The notes beneath the pieces were generated by a model. That model was not told the origin of the DNA. It saw only the letters and a list, made by a program, of their open reading frames with translations, and ran no database searches. The position numbers were made by a program, and so were the translations under genes. Shown here piece after piece: positions 11,003 through 22,179 of a stretch of DNA of 64,000 bases. Source of the DNA: Anaeramoeba flamelloides (Eukaryota; Metamonada; Anaeramoebidae); contig JANTQA010000008.1 in the NCBI GenBank assembly GCA_027625915.1, positions 8,168,501 to 8,232,500 on the forward strand. The letters run 5' to 3'. Each line of letters begins with the position of its first letter. Within the stretch, counting starts at the first letter, position 1.

Positions 11003-11269
11003 TAAATAATAATAATTTTTGAATTTTGATTTTATTTTTTTGACTTTTTTATTGCAAAAGTATTCGTGTAAAATTAAGATCTCAATTTTTCTACTTTATT
11101 TAATTTAAGGTTATTTTGCAATAGTTAATATTTGAAATTATTTTGAAAATTCTAAAACAAAAGCAAACATCTCAAGATTTATCTAGAGAATTTAAAAAAT
11201 GATTTTTTCTTTTTTTACTTTTTCCTTTATCCAAATTTACTTTTTTTTAAATTTTTAGTTCCCGTGGGT
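11003..11269. other. 3' flank of RasGAP gene
   Basis: AT-rich sequence immediately after the stop. No gene or repeat recognised. Confidence 0.3.
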
Positions 11270-12027
11270 TCCTTAGTTTCCTCCCCTTTGTTTTTTTTTT
11301 TTTTTTTTGGGGTGTTTGGAGAGGTAAAAGGAATTAAAAAAAAACGTTATAAGAATTGATAAAATTGTTTATGATTAGATCATCAAGTAAATTGATCTTA
11401 TTAGATCTTGAACAAAAAAAACTTAACGGAAGTCAAATGATTCAATTTGAAGCCAACTGTACCAACTGAAGTGAACTGAATCAACCAACAAGTGTAAAGT
11501 GTCAACTTGGTATATGGACTGGATATATGCTGTTGGTTTGGTATCTTGTACTAGTATTTAATGAAAACAAGATTTTGGAAACTTAACAAAAAAAAAAAAT
11601 AAAAAACCAAAAAAAAAAAAAACAAAAAGAATAAAAGAATAGAAAATTTCGAAAAGAAATTCAAATTCTTAAAAACTCAGAACTTTGAAGGTATCGTCAA
11701 CTCTTGGTAAAGTTCTTATTTGTAACTTAATAAAGTAGACTATTTAATTTGATCTATTGTTGTTCAAATATTTAGATCTCTTTATTAAAACAAATTATGG
11801 TGGTGATCGAAAAAATTTAGGGCATAAAAGGAAACAACCACCAGCCCATTCAATACTTATGTGTGCAAAAAAAAACTTTTCAATGAAGTTTTTACTTTTT
11901 TTCTATTATTTTTTTACTCTCTTTTATTTTTTACTTCTAAATTTTCTCTTTTCTCTTGTCATTGTTTCAAAATAATTTTTTTCTTTTTTTAAAAAAAATA
12001 TCACCAGAGTTATAATCTTGCCTATAT
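11270..12027. mobile_element. LTR-like repeat copy X, left part
   Basis: Collinear with 22180-22881, with shared blocks TTAGATCTCTTTATTAAAA, CCCATTCAATACT and TTGCCTATAT. An AATAAAG-type signal is followed by GGTGGTGATCG, like the primer-binding junction after the LTR of Ty3/gypsy-like elements (in copy Y, TTTGGTGGCGATCC). No reverse transcriptase or gag was seen, so the class is tentative. It is interrupted at ATAT (12024-12027) by the composite insertion and resumes at 19229. A fossil. Confidence 0.5.
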
Positions 12028-14242
12028 GTCCTTAATAAAATTAAACACTATTTTTTTCTAATTAATATTTTTCGAAATCTAGCCTTATAACAAAATTCAA
12101 TTAACCACTGGGATAAATTTTTGTAGAATAAAAACACTCAACTTTTGAATATCGAAAATATTTTTTGAAATTACTATGCTCTTTTATTATTTTTTTTGAA
12201 AAATTGGGGTTGAGAAAATTTTCAAATCAAAGAATAAGCTAATGTATTAAATTAGAATACTTATCCAGTGAGTTTATCTTTTTAAATAACTTTTTTTTTA
12301 AGAACTACATATCGGATTTACCAATTTGTATAAAAAGCTTTTGTTATTCAATTCCATTGTAATCGTGAAGTTCGGATCTTTAAAATATTCTCACATTTGG
12401 ATCAAAAAATCATTTTATATGTCATTTTTTAAATGAAAAATGAACTGAAGAAAATTTTGAGATACATGAACTCGAACACCTTGTTTAGGATCGTAAAATT
12501 GAAAAAGAAAAATAATCACGATTTTTTTACATTAAAAACACTTCTCAACAAACAACTCTAAATCTAAATGATGGTATTGTTAATGATTTTTGACCATTGG
12601 GTTACTTTGAATTGTTACATTTTCTCCACAAACCATACAACTGTTCCAACCCTACTGTCTGAGAAATATTATAAGACATAGAAATTGGTTGTCTATTATT
12701 AAAATGTGTTTTTAGAAATAGAGAATTCAATTTCTATCATAAGATTAAAATTTCAACTCTCTTACTTTATTAGAGAAATTTGTTTTTTTAAAAACAAAGA
12801 GACAAATAAATTAAATTTTTATAAGAATAGAGATCAAGAAATCATGGAAACTTAAAAGTTTATTTTTCGATCTTTGTTTTTAAATTATTGTAAAAAGCTG
12901 AGATTTTGATAATTTTGGAAATTGAAGATCAAGGTTAATGAAAGGTATTTTAATGAATTTGTTTGTCAATTCCCAAAACAAAATCAAAGAATGGAAAACT
13001 TATTTTTTTCTTCTAGTATAAATTTTATGATTTATGATGAGCTTTAATGTCCCCATTTACGGTTTGTTGTACATAAAAAAAATTTGAGAAAAGAAAATCA
13101 ATTTCAGGGTATTATAATTTTTCATGGTAGGACTGGAACGGTTTTATTAATTATTACAAAGGGTTTGTGATTTTGGCTTATTTTTTTTTATGGTTCTTAA
13201 TGTTTTTTCAAAATTAAATCTCCCAGCCATGGCTAAGGGGTGTGTCTCCTCGAATTGTTTGTGGAATGACAGGATCCATGTCAAACGTACCTAACATTTT
13301 TAAATGCTTTTTTGATAAAATTTTTTTTGTTTGGATCATTTCTCAAAACCCAATTTGTTGTATCAAGAGAAATTGGGTTGAGGCTTTGTGGTAAATGTTT
13401 TGAAGAATTTTTAATAAAAGGATCTTTTCGAAATTATATTTGCAAAAATTAGTCAGTTTTTTGTTTTTTATAAATAAATTTCTTTGTCAATTGAGAAAAA
13501 ATGATCTTGAGAATTATAGGAAATGGGAATTTTAGTAGATTTGATACAATACCAAAAATTTAATGGTAAACATTATTCAAAAAATGTCTTGATTGTAAAA
13601 CCACAGACTTTTTCATCAAAAATTTTTCACTTTCCTAATTTTTGATCTTTTAGAACAATTTTTAAAACCTTCTAATCTTAACCCCATAACCAAAAAAAAA
13701 AACATTAAAACGTACCAAAAATGTGTAAGGGTTTTAAAAATTGTTCTAAAAAGTTATTTTCTCAAAAAACCATTTTTGGCAACGTTCTTTTTCATTTCGA
13801 TATACGAGAAGACTAAAATTTAGGCAAAAAATACCATTTTTTACTACTTAGATCTCACCGAATAAAATTTTGTGAGAATTACCAACTCCTAGAACCTGGT
13901 TGGAACACACTTTACCTTGAATTTCAATGTGAAATCTAGTCCTTAATTTAACCATTTGAAAATAAAAAAAACATTTGAAGACCAAATTAGTCCCTTTTGT
14001 GAAAATAAAATTCCCATAATTTAGAATTTGTTTGAGTAAATGAGTTAAAACAACTATATTGTCTCTAAAAATAGACATAATTTCAACTTTGAATTCAATC
14101 ATTTTTGGCAAAAAAAAGATTTCAAGAAAAAGTTAAATTGAAACTTTATTTATTTTGATTTTTTCATTTTGTTTTTTTAATTATTTTAAGGGAAGGTAAA
14201 TGATCAGTTTTCCATTTTTCGTGTTTTTTGGGTCGTAGGGAC
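12028..14242. mobile_element. Long copy of the flanking element (left arm of composite)
   Basis: Begins GTCCTTAATAAAATTAAACA and ends GGGTCGTAGGGAC, giving a short GTCCYTA inverted end, with ATAT on each side (12024-12027, 14243-14246). 2.2 kb including a nested MITE at 12638-13144. No transposase was read, so it is non-autonomous. Its first about 300 bp and last about 290 bp are nearly identical to the short copy at 18661-19228. Confidence 0.65.
12638..13144. mobile_element. MITE, CAACTGTTCC family, copy 1
   Basis: Starts CAACTGTTCCAACCCTAC and ends with GTAGGACTGGAACGGTTT, flanked by TA (12636-12637, 13145-13146). 507 bp, close in length and ends to 16932-17448. Nested in the 12.0-14.2 kb element. 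Confidence 0.7.
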
Positions 14243-14280
14243 ATATCTTTTATAATATTAAACAATAATATTTCAACTAT

Positions 14281-14878
14281 TTACATTAAGTCACATCCAA
14301 ATTTATGTTTCCCATGTCTTTTTAAGAGTTTGTTTGATATTTTCTTGTTTGGTTGTCTCTTTTTTCGAATTTGTCGAACAATCTCAAAAAACGCTTCTTC
14401 AACATTGTGACTTCTTAACGTAGATGTTTCTAAACATTTGCAACCCATTGATTTTGCTAAATCTTCTCTTTCTGTTAAAGAAACTTGTCTATCTTGTTCG
14501 AGATCTGATTTGTTTCCAACTAACATGATTGGTTCTTCGTCAGAATCCTTAACCATTAAAATTTCTTCTCGAAACATTTGGACTTGATCGAAGGAATTTC
14601 GATCATTAATTGCATAGACAATTAAAAACCCATCACTTGATCGAATATCCGAGAGTCGTAATGAAGTGTATTCCTCTTGCACCTGGAGTATCAAGGATTT
14701 CAATATAGGCTATTTCTTTGTCAATAACGACCTGAGATCTATAGGAATCTTGAATTATTGGATCATATATTTCTACAAGATGGCTGAAACACATTTGAAC
14801 TGTAATTGAGGATTTACCAGTTGCACCCGAACCCAAGACAACAATATGATATTCTAAATTTGATTTTTGGTTTGACAT
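14281..14878 (-). pseudogene. Ras-family small GTPase, frameshifted copy
   Basis: The minus strand starts MSNQKSNLEYHIVVLGSGAT at 14878. The P-loop is GSGATGKSS and switch I reads YDPIIQDSYR, so the invariant Mg-binding Thr (Ras Thr35) is Ile. The G3 motif is DTPG (Ala59 is Pro). One extra G near 14682, right after DTPG, shifts the frame; the second part continues QEEYTSLRLSDIRSSDG, GNKSDLE (the G4 motif) and ETSTLRSHNVEEAF, then a basic tail ending in the CAAX box CDLM for prenylation. Without that base the product would be about 198 residues, normal for Ras. The switch changes plus the frameshift argue for a decayed paralogue; a sequencing slip explains only the frameshift. Its 3' end is 38 bp from the element ending at 14242. 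Confidence 0.8.
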
Positions 14879-14981
14879 TTTGATATTATTTTATTTTTAA
14901 AGTTTTTTTTTAACAAGATTATTAAAATTATTTTTTAATGGAAGAAAAAAAAAAGAATTTTTCTTATTGTGTTTTATATTA

Positions 14982-15174
14982 CAGTCAGTTCCACTTTCAA
15001 GACACAAACTTTCAAGGAAATTTAAGGCACAGAATAATCTCAATTTAAAGCACAAAATTTGGGTTTTTTTTTTACAAATTATTTTACTAAATTCAGAATT
15101 TTGTGCTTTAATTTGAGATTTTTCTGTGCCTTAAATTTCCTTGAAAGTTTGTGTCTTGAAAGTGGAACTGACTG
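14982..15174. mobile_element. MITE, CAGTCAGTTCC family, copy 1
   Basis: Almost a perfect 193-bp palindrome: CAGTCAGTTCCACTTTCAAG at the left and its complement ending GTGGAACTGACTG, flanked by TA. Internal GGCACAAA/TTTGTGCC units repeat. Ends are of Tc1/mariner type. Near-identical arms suggest recent mobility. Confidence 0.85.
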
Positions 15175-16931
15175 TAAAATAACTTTTAACTCTTACAAAT
15201 CTTTGAATATTTTCAACCTGTTCAAATACTTCAGAACACTTTTATGGCAGAAAATCAACAAAAAGTGATAAACTATTTAAAAGTTATTAGATTTTTTATC
15301 AGATTATATTCATTTTCCATTTAAATCAAATTGTTGTTCTTTTGATATTTATAGAGTCATTTCAAAAATTTGATCTGAAAAAAGAACAAAATAATAAAAT
15401 TAGTAAAAAAACAATTTGTTTTAATAAAGTGGAGAATTACATTTTAATAAAGTTTATCCTAAAGTTACTAAACCATGAGAAAACAGTTATATGTACACTT
15501 TATCAATTTTTTAATTAATCCTTTTTTTATAATAAATATCCTGTTGGAAAATATGAAAAAATATTTGAGAGTTTAGATTTAAAAAAAAATTCCAAGTATT
15601 TTTACTCAAAATAAAAAAATAAATTGATCAAAAAATGAAATCATCAACTTTTAAGAGAGACACATACAATTCCAACACACAAATAAGAGTCTTAAAAATT
15701 GTTTTGCCATGTTTAAATTAAAAAAAGTCTTTTCAAAAATAGTATCATGAAATTTTGAAAAGCTCTTTTGATTGAAATGATTCAAAATAACAGTAGTTTT
15801 TAAAACCCAAACCCTGATTTTATGCATTGGATTTTTTAGAAAAATGGTTAAAGTTAAAAAATTTTTGTTTCAGTTTTATGATCTGAAAATAAGAAAATAG
15901 TCTTGAATAAAAATCTTTGACCAATTATTTTTCTAATTATTACTTTGAAAATAATAAAAATAAAAAATCTTAAAAAAATTATAATTCCAAAAGATCGAGG
16001 ATCTAAACCGTAGTTATTAAAGAAGAACTCGAAATAAGACAATTGAGAAAATACGACTTTTGAAATAAATAGAAAATATAAAATTATCAGTTTAAGTGAA
16101 TGAAATTGATCTAGGGATCCAAAACTTTCAATTTCAGTCAAATGATCTCTTTCTTGAAAAATAAATAAAAAATAAAATTATCTATTTTCCAGAAAGAAAA
16201 GTAAAAACACAATACGAGTAATTATTTCACAAACGAAGATAATTTTGAACCAAAAGTGTCCATTTATACTATTATTTCGATCTTCGACAAACGAGTTCTA
16301 AATTTTATTTTGATTTAACTTTTTCATTTTTCTTTACTATTCATTTTTGAATTTTTTTTTTTCAAAAAGGTGAATGGAAAATTTTTTTTTAATTTACTTT
16401 GCAATAAAATCAAGTAAAAAAGTTCAAGAGACAGACGAATTTTCATCAATTGAAGTTTGAAATTACTATTCGATTTATGGAGAAAAAGATTGGTGATCAA
16501 ACAATTTTACTCTAAAACTTTTTCCGAATTAGAAAGACTTTTTAGATTTTTTATTTTCCAGATTTAAGGACTCTACTTATTTCAATAAATATATGTGTTG
16601 ACATTAAATATACTAATTAATTGAAAGCTTTAAAAGTTATTAAATAAATAAATAAATATCTAATACTACAGCCAATTTAAAAATTTGATGAATTTATAAA
16701 ACTTTTTTGTCATTTTTCTATTTTAAAAAAATGAAAACTTTTCCAGATTCAAAATCTTTTGAAAAGTTTTCTCTTTTTAATAAAATATGATGTACCAACC
16801 TTTAAATGTGGGTTTTAGGTGTTGGGTGTTGGAGGAAAGATCTTTTTAAAAATGTACACACTTTATTAAAATAGGAAACTTTAAAAAAGTTATAATTCTG
16901 TTTTTTTTTTTATTTTAAAGTGAATATATTA
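15175..16931. other. Long non-coding stretch upstream of Ras pseudogene
   Basis: AT-rich, no convincing gene. A minus-strand open stretch at 15854-16141 is Phe/Ile-rich and shows no family motif; treated as chance. Confidence 0.35.
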
Positions 16932-17448
16932 CAGCCATTCCAAACCTACCTTGAAATTTGACAGAAATAGAAATTGACTTTTTTGTCTCTGTTAGACACA
17001 AAAAAAAAATCTTTTGTTATAAGATATCATATAATTTAATGGTTTGACTGAGGGTTATTTGAAAAATTTCAAATTTGAAAGAAAGAGATAAAAATCTTGT
17101 TGTTAATCAAATAAGTTCAAAAATTCAAAACAAAATTTCCAAAGTTTGGAGATCGAATCTAATAATCACTTTAAAATGGCATTTCCTTTTTATTTTAAGG
17201 TATTTTGAAATTAAGGATCCACCAAAAACCTGAAAATTTTTCAAAATTATTTGATCATTTAGAAGGCGTCCAGTCAAAAATTCAAATTTTCATTTTTTCT
17301 CTGTTGAAAATTTTTGTTCTATTATAAAATTTCACTGTTTGTTTATAGGCTATCACACAACATAAAATCCTGTCATAAAAAGGTAAGTATGATACAGAAA
17401 ATAAATATTCTGATTATCATAGATTTTACAGTAGGGTTGGAATGGCTG
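16932..17448. mobile_element. MITE, CAGCCATTCC family, copy 2
   Basis: Starts CAGCCATTCCAAACCTACC, ends GTAGGGTTGGAATGGCTG, flanked by TA (16930-16931, 17449-17450). 517 bp. Homologous ends and an internal TTATAAGA block are shared with 12638-13144. Confidence 0.8.
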
Positions 17449-17469
17449 TAATTTTCTGTGGATCTGTTG

Positions 17470-17920
17470 TTATCTTTTCTTGAGTTTAACTGTTTTATTT
17501 GGAAAATCAATGGATTTTATTTAGGTTTTTTTGAGTTTTCTACTTATTTGTGACGTGTTCTAGGTTTTTTTACTTTCAAAAAAAACCGAACGAAAAATCA
17601 ATAGATTTTCCAAATATCAGAGAAAACCTCAAAAAAAACCTACAAAACTTCACAAATAAATAGAAAACTCAAAAAAATCTAACGAAAATTGATTGATTTT
17701 CCAAATAAACTGAGTTTCAAAAAAGCCAAAGGTTGTTTTTTTTTAATTGAATAAATAAAAAAAACAAAAATGTTAGTTTTCAATTATTCAAAACAATATA
17801 GAAAAATCAATCATTTTATTAAATTCTTATAAATTCTAGAAAACTGAACAAAAGTTTTATTTAATTTGAGAAATAACCTTTTAGGAAAAAAGCAAAGTAG
17901 GTGAAAAAAGGTGAAACACC
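17470..17920. repeat. Hairpin cassette, copy B
   Basis: Alternating forward and complement modules: ATCAATGGATTTTATTTAGG, TTTTTGAGTTTTCTACTTAT, GTTCTAGGTTTTTTTACTTT and then their complements (AATCAATAGATTTTCC, AACTTCACAAATAAATAGAA). It can fold into a long stem. See 28080-28510 for the best copy. Confidence 0.65.
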
Positions 17921-18660
17921 GTTTTACATTGGGAATCTTAATAGAACCTGAAAACAAAAAGTAAAATCAATAAAAAGAAAAAACCAATTAACTTCAAACA
18001 ATGATACATTATATTATAATCAACCAAACCTACAAAAACAAATTAAATCAACTTTCATATTGAAATTATTTGTGTAGTTTTGGAGAACACAAAAACAGTA
18101 AATTTTTTTAACATATTTTTAATCTTTGATCGATCAAAGAAAAAAACATACCTCTCGATAGCATTAAAAAAACTCTTGTTCTGGTAAATCTTTCATTTTG
18201 TTTTTAATCATTTATTTTTTTGGTTTATCAATTGATCTTTACTTTTGGTTTTTGAGTTTTCACAAATGTGACCAAGTAAAAACTCTACTGGGACTTTTTT
18301 TCAGAATAGTAAACTAACAATTAAATAAATTTTCCTCTTATTTCTCAAATTAAAAAAAATGCTAACATAAGGAAAGATAAATTAACAACTCCCCCCTTAA
18401 ATAATAATAAAAAAAAAGAATTTGAATTTGTTCTTCAAAAAGTTTTCAGAAATGATTTTTGAGGAATTATACATAAATTATGTCTTTAGAGAAGGTGTAA
18501 TATCCTATTACTATTTTTCTTTACTCTACTTTTTAAATTGTGCATTTAAACACATTTTTAAAATAAAACAATAAAGTTAAAAAGAAAAACAATAAAAACA
18601 GCAAAATCAAAATTTTAATTTTTTTGTTCAAACTTATTTTGACAAATTTATTTACAATAT
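17921..18660. other. AT-rich spacer inside composite block
   Basis: No gene seen. A CAACTCCCCCCTTAAATAAT motif at 18388 recurs as CAACCCCCCTTAAACAATAA near 20011. Confidence 0.3.
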
Positions 18661-19228
18661 ATACTTAATAAAATTAATCACTATTTTTTTTTTGATTAAT
18701 TTTTTTCGAAATCTAGCCTTAGAAATTAATTCAATGATTCACTGGTTATTTTTTTTTGGAATAAAAACACTCAACTTTTGAATATCGAAAATATTTTTTG
18801 AAATTACTATGCACTTTATTATTTTTTTTTGGAAAATTGGGGTTGAAAAAATTTTCAAATCAAAGAATAATCATCTATATTAAATTAGAAGATTTTTCCA
18901 GGAGTTTATCTTTTGAAATAACTTTTTTTTAATTGTACCATTTGAAAATAAAAAAAAACATTTGAAGACCAAATTAGTCCCTTTTGTGAAAATAAAATTC
19001 CCATAATTTAGAATTTGTTTGAGTAAATGAGTTAAAACAACTATATTGTCTCTAAAAATAGACATAATTTCAACTTTGAATTCAATCATTTTGGCAAAAA
19101 AATGTTTTCAAGAAAAAGTTTCATTGAAAATTTATTTATTTTTATTTTTTCATTTTGTTTTTTTAATTATTTTAAGGGAAGGTAAATGATCAGTTTTCCA
19201 TTTTTAGTGTTTTTTGGGTCTTAGGGAC
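18661..19228. mobile_element. Short internally deleted copy (right arm of composite)
   Basis: Collinear with 12030-12330 and then directly with 13950-14242, so about 1.6 kb of the long copy is missing. The right part is nearly identical to the long copy (for example 18960-19100 against 13970-14110). Ends GGGTCTTAGGGAC before ATAT. Confidence 0.75.
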
Positions 19229-19378
19229 ATATTAAAGCTCGAATAAAAAAAATCTAAAATCAAGTATAGAGTTTCAGGAAGTATTGTCAAGTGCTGTAGA
19301 GTGTCGTAGAGTGCCAGGTTTTTTTTTTTTTTTTTTTTTATTTTTAGAAATAAAAAAAACCTAACAGTAAACAGGGGG
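19229..19378. repeat. LTR-like repeat copy X, right part, plus cassette tags
   Basis: Resumes the sequence of 22878-22960: TTAAAGCTCGAATAAAAAAA, then tandem GTGCTGTAGAGTGTCGTAGA tags, CCAGGTTTTT and a short body ending CCTAACAGTAAACAGGGGGC. Confidence 0.6.
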
Positions 19379-19534
19379 CAATTTTCTTGAATAAGATCTC
19401 TTCAAAAAGGAAAAAAAAAATATAATTATATTATTAATATTAAAAAAAAAATCATCACATCTATTATACCTTATTAACAATAAACATATTTTTAAGTCTT
19501 TAGCACAATTTCAAAATAAAATTTTGGGAATTCA

Positions 19535-19970
19535 GGAAGTGCTGTATATTGCATTAGAGTGCCGTAGAGTGCCTAGGTTTTATTTTAATTTCTAAAATTA
19601 CAAAAAACCTAATGGCGGTTTTCTCGAGGTTTTCTGTTTTATTTGTTAAATCTATCGATTTTGGTTAGGCTTTTTTGAGTTTTCTATTTATTTGTTAAGT
19701 GTTCTAGGTTTTTTTTACTTTTTGAAATAAACAGAAAATTTTAATAAATTTTCGGTTTATTTCGAAAAGTAGAAAAAACCTAACGAAAATCAATATATTT
19801 TTGAAATAAAATAGAAAACCTCAAAAAAATCTAGAACACTTCACAAATAAACAAAAAACCTAACGAAAATCTATTGATTTTCCAAATAAACAGAAAACTC
19901 AAGAAAACCTAATGTGTTTTTTTTTAATTAAAAAAAACAGAGAAAAATCATGAATTTTACTCACTATTCT
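19535..19970. repeat. Hairpin cassette, copy C
   Basis: Begins CAGGAAGTGCTGTATATTGC and AGTGCCGTAGAGTGCCTAGG. Forward modules (TTTTCTGTTTTATTTG, TTGAGTTTTCTATTTATTTG, GTTCTAGGTTTTTTTTACTT) meet at AAATTTTCGGTTTATTTCG and run back as complements to about 19910. Confidence 0.75.
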
Positions 19971-20160
19971 TTTAAATTCTGGAAAATATAATGGTAAACA
20001 AGAGGAATTGACAACCCCCCTTAAACAATAATCAATAAAATAAAAATAAATAAAAGGATAAAATAATGTTTTTTCATTTCTCAATGACTTGGTAATTATT
20101 GTAAAAGGGTTTAGTTTAAAAGGAAGAAATAAAATTTCAGATAAAAATAATTTTGAAATT

Positions 20161-20394
20161 TTATTTTGAAACTTTCATAAAAAAATGAGAAATTAAGATT
20201 GATGTGCTACTACATAAAATTACAATAAATAGCCAAAGTGTATTCGGACCTATATCAAAACGAAATATATTTTGGGATGCATTTTCTTCTTTAATAATTT
20301 TAATAATAATATTCAATATTGATACTAAATCTCTTGATGTTTGTAGTTCTTTTCGAAAGATTTCCAGATTATCTTCCGTTCTTGCTTCTTCCAT
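20161..20394 (-). CDS. Small protein with one C-terminal membrane segment, unrecognised
   Basis: 77 residues starting MEEARTEDNLEIFRKELQTS, with an amphipathic charged N-half and one hydrophobic segment LWLFIVILCSSTSILISHFF near the C-terminus, as in tail-anchored proteins. No motif identifies a family. It stands between repeats with no neighbouring exon recognised. It may be a real small gene or a chance open frame. Confidence 0.3.
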   Translation of the reverse strand: MEEARTEDNLEIFRKELQTSRDLVSILNIIIKIIKEENASQNIFRFDIGPNTLWLFIVILCSSTSILISHFFMKVSK

Positions 20395-20789
20395 TTTCCT
20401 TTGGATAAATAAATAAAATAAAAATAAAAGAAATAGAATTAAAAAAAAAAAAAAATATGAAAGAAATTTAATTTTAAAATGAACATTATGTTTGATTTAA
20501 AAAACAAGTATCTAGAAATTGAAATCATTAGATTATCGATTGAAAGAGAGAAGTAAGTAAAGAAACCTTTATTTCAAAATAAAAAAAGAGAAAGGAAGAA
20601 GAAGAATTTTTAAAATACCATAAAGGAAAAGAAAAGTTATAATTATATTATTTTGATGGCAAAATTAAAAATTATCGAATGTTGTTTTTTTTTTTTTTTT
20701 TTTAAACAATTAAACAGATGATTTTATTAAAATTTTATGTTTATTTCTTTTAAAAAAAAAAAGACATTTTTAGCTTTTTCAGAATTCAA

Positions 20790-21035
20790 AGGAATAGAGT
20801 AACCCTCTTTATTTAACTAAATTCATTTAGATTCTGGAAAATCGCTGTTAGGTTGTTTTTATTTTTGAAAGAAAAAGAAAATTTCATAAATTTTCTGTTT
20901 ATTTCAAAAATTAAAAAAAAACACAGTTAGCTTTTCCAGAATTCAAAAAAAATGAGTAAAATCTTTGATTTTTCTCCATTCTTTTAAATTCTGAGAAAAG
21001 CTAGGCACTCTACGTTTCTTGACGACATGATCCCA
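20790..21035. repeat. Hairpin cassette, copy D
   Basis: Two module-A hairpins (CAGAATTCAAAGGAATAGAG...; TTTTCCAGAATTCAAAAAAA with TTTAAATTCTGAGAAAAGC) flank a module-B hairpin (AAATTTTCTGTTTATTTC). Ends GCTAGGCACTCTACG next to the LINE at 21040. Confidence 0.7.
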
Positions 21036-21039
21036 CACA

Positions 21040-21765
21040 AAATGATCGAAGTTTATAATGATATCAATTTTTTTAACTTTTCTTTTTCTTTTTGCTTGTT
21101 AAATAAGAGTGACTGTTTAAACAAATAGTAAAATTTCGAAATTTTAGAATTGTTTTTGAAGCTTTCCAGTCTAAATATTTTTGACTGTTTGAAATTGCAA
21201 TTTTGTTGTTTTATAATTTTTAGATATTGTTAAACTTTCCAACTAGGCGAATTTTCCAATTTGATTAATCGAAAAACTTGTAATTCTAAATCTAATAATT
21301 TGTATTCCACAGTATGCCAATTAATATTTTCATTTTTAAGTGTTCAAAAATTTAGGACCGTTTTTAATTGTTTTAAATTTATGAAATCTAATTTTTCAAC
21401 CAATTTATATTTTCTTTGGTATATGCTTGAATCCAATGAGATAAATTTTTGCTTCAGTTTTATAAATTAATAGTGGTGAATGAATATTAATTTGTAAGAA
21501 ATTTGGAACTGATTTATTGATAAATATATCAATTATTTCAAAATCACTTTGTGTCAAATCAAATATTTCGAGACCATAATAAAGTTGACTTAAAATAAGA
21601 GTTTTAGAAGAAGGTCATGTTTGACTCCATTATTGGGTTTATTTTGTTGAAACAGTTGATTAAGTGTTTCCAAGGACTTTTCTACTTTTTTGAAATTATA
21701 CTCAAGATGCGTGTTATTTTCTAACCAGATTCCGAGATAAAGAATATCTTTTTATTCTTTTTTTA
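21040..21765 (-). mobile_element. LINE fragment (reverse transcriptase thumb/connection)
   Basis: Minus strand, from high to low coordinate. DILYLGIWLENNTHLEYNF is the YLGI block after the palm, followed by KKVEKSLETLNQLFQQNKP. After one frame change comes KTLILSQLYYGLEIFDLTQ, then FEIIDIFINKSVPNFLQIN and ENINWHTVEYKLLDLELQVF. This order is typical of non-LTR retrotransposon ORF2. The palm and endonuclease are absent: a truncated, broken copy. Confidence 0.75.
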
Positions 21766-22179
21766 TATTTTGTTTTTTTATTATGTGGATTCACCCCACT
21801 AATATTTATTATTTCACAAATCCTTTCTAAATTTATTTTTTTTTTAGATTAAAGGACCCTTAAAATCGTTGATTTGGCACAATCCTCTTGAATTAAAAAA
21901 AAAAAACCAGATACTGGATGTTACTCAACGACACAACTATTTATTGATACTTGTTAGGAATTAATAACAAAATTGATAAATGTTAAAGAAAGGTGGTAAT
22001 TATTTAGTTCAAGTACCCGATCAAGCAGGGTGATTTTTAGTTTTTATTGGTTTAGTGGAACGTGCACCCAAATAAAGAATTCAACAGTAAACTTGTATTT
22101 TATATTGATCGGAGTGTTTAAAAAAATCAGTTTTTAACTGGATTAGATAATAAATACAAAAAGTTTTATTTTTTATACT
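21766..22179. other. Spacer before LTR-like copy Y
   Basis: AT-rich, no gene recognised. It contains GGTTTAGTGGAACGTGCACC near 22050, unusually GC-rich for the window. Confidence 0.3.

Larger units (their letters stand above)
12028..19228. mobile_element. Composite-transposon-like block carrying a Ras pseudogene
   Basis: Two direct copies of one element (12028-14242 and about 18661-19228) bracket 4.4 kb of other sequence. The outer edges have ATAT on both sides (12024-12027 and 19229-19232). The outer flanks CCT|ATAT and ATAT|TAAAGC joined together give CCTATATTAAAGC, exactly the uninterrupted sequence at 22875-22886. The whole block therefore behaves as one insertion. Ends begin GTCC(T/C)TA on both sides. 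Confidence 0.6.

Noticed and set aside
11757-11975. Small frame YLDLFIKTNYGGDRKNL, also at 22610-22912
   Set aside because: The similarity of the two is explained by the LTR-like repeat they lie in; the frames differ and no family is recognisable.
13848-14111. Minus-strand frame MPKMIEFKVEIMSIFRDNI, also at 18880-19089
   Set aside because: Part of the repeated element ends; the second copy is cut by an internal deletion and there is no support as a gene.
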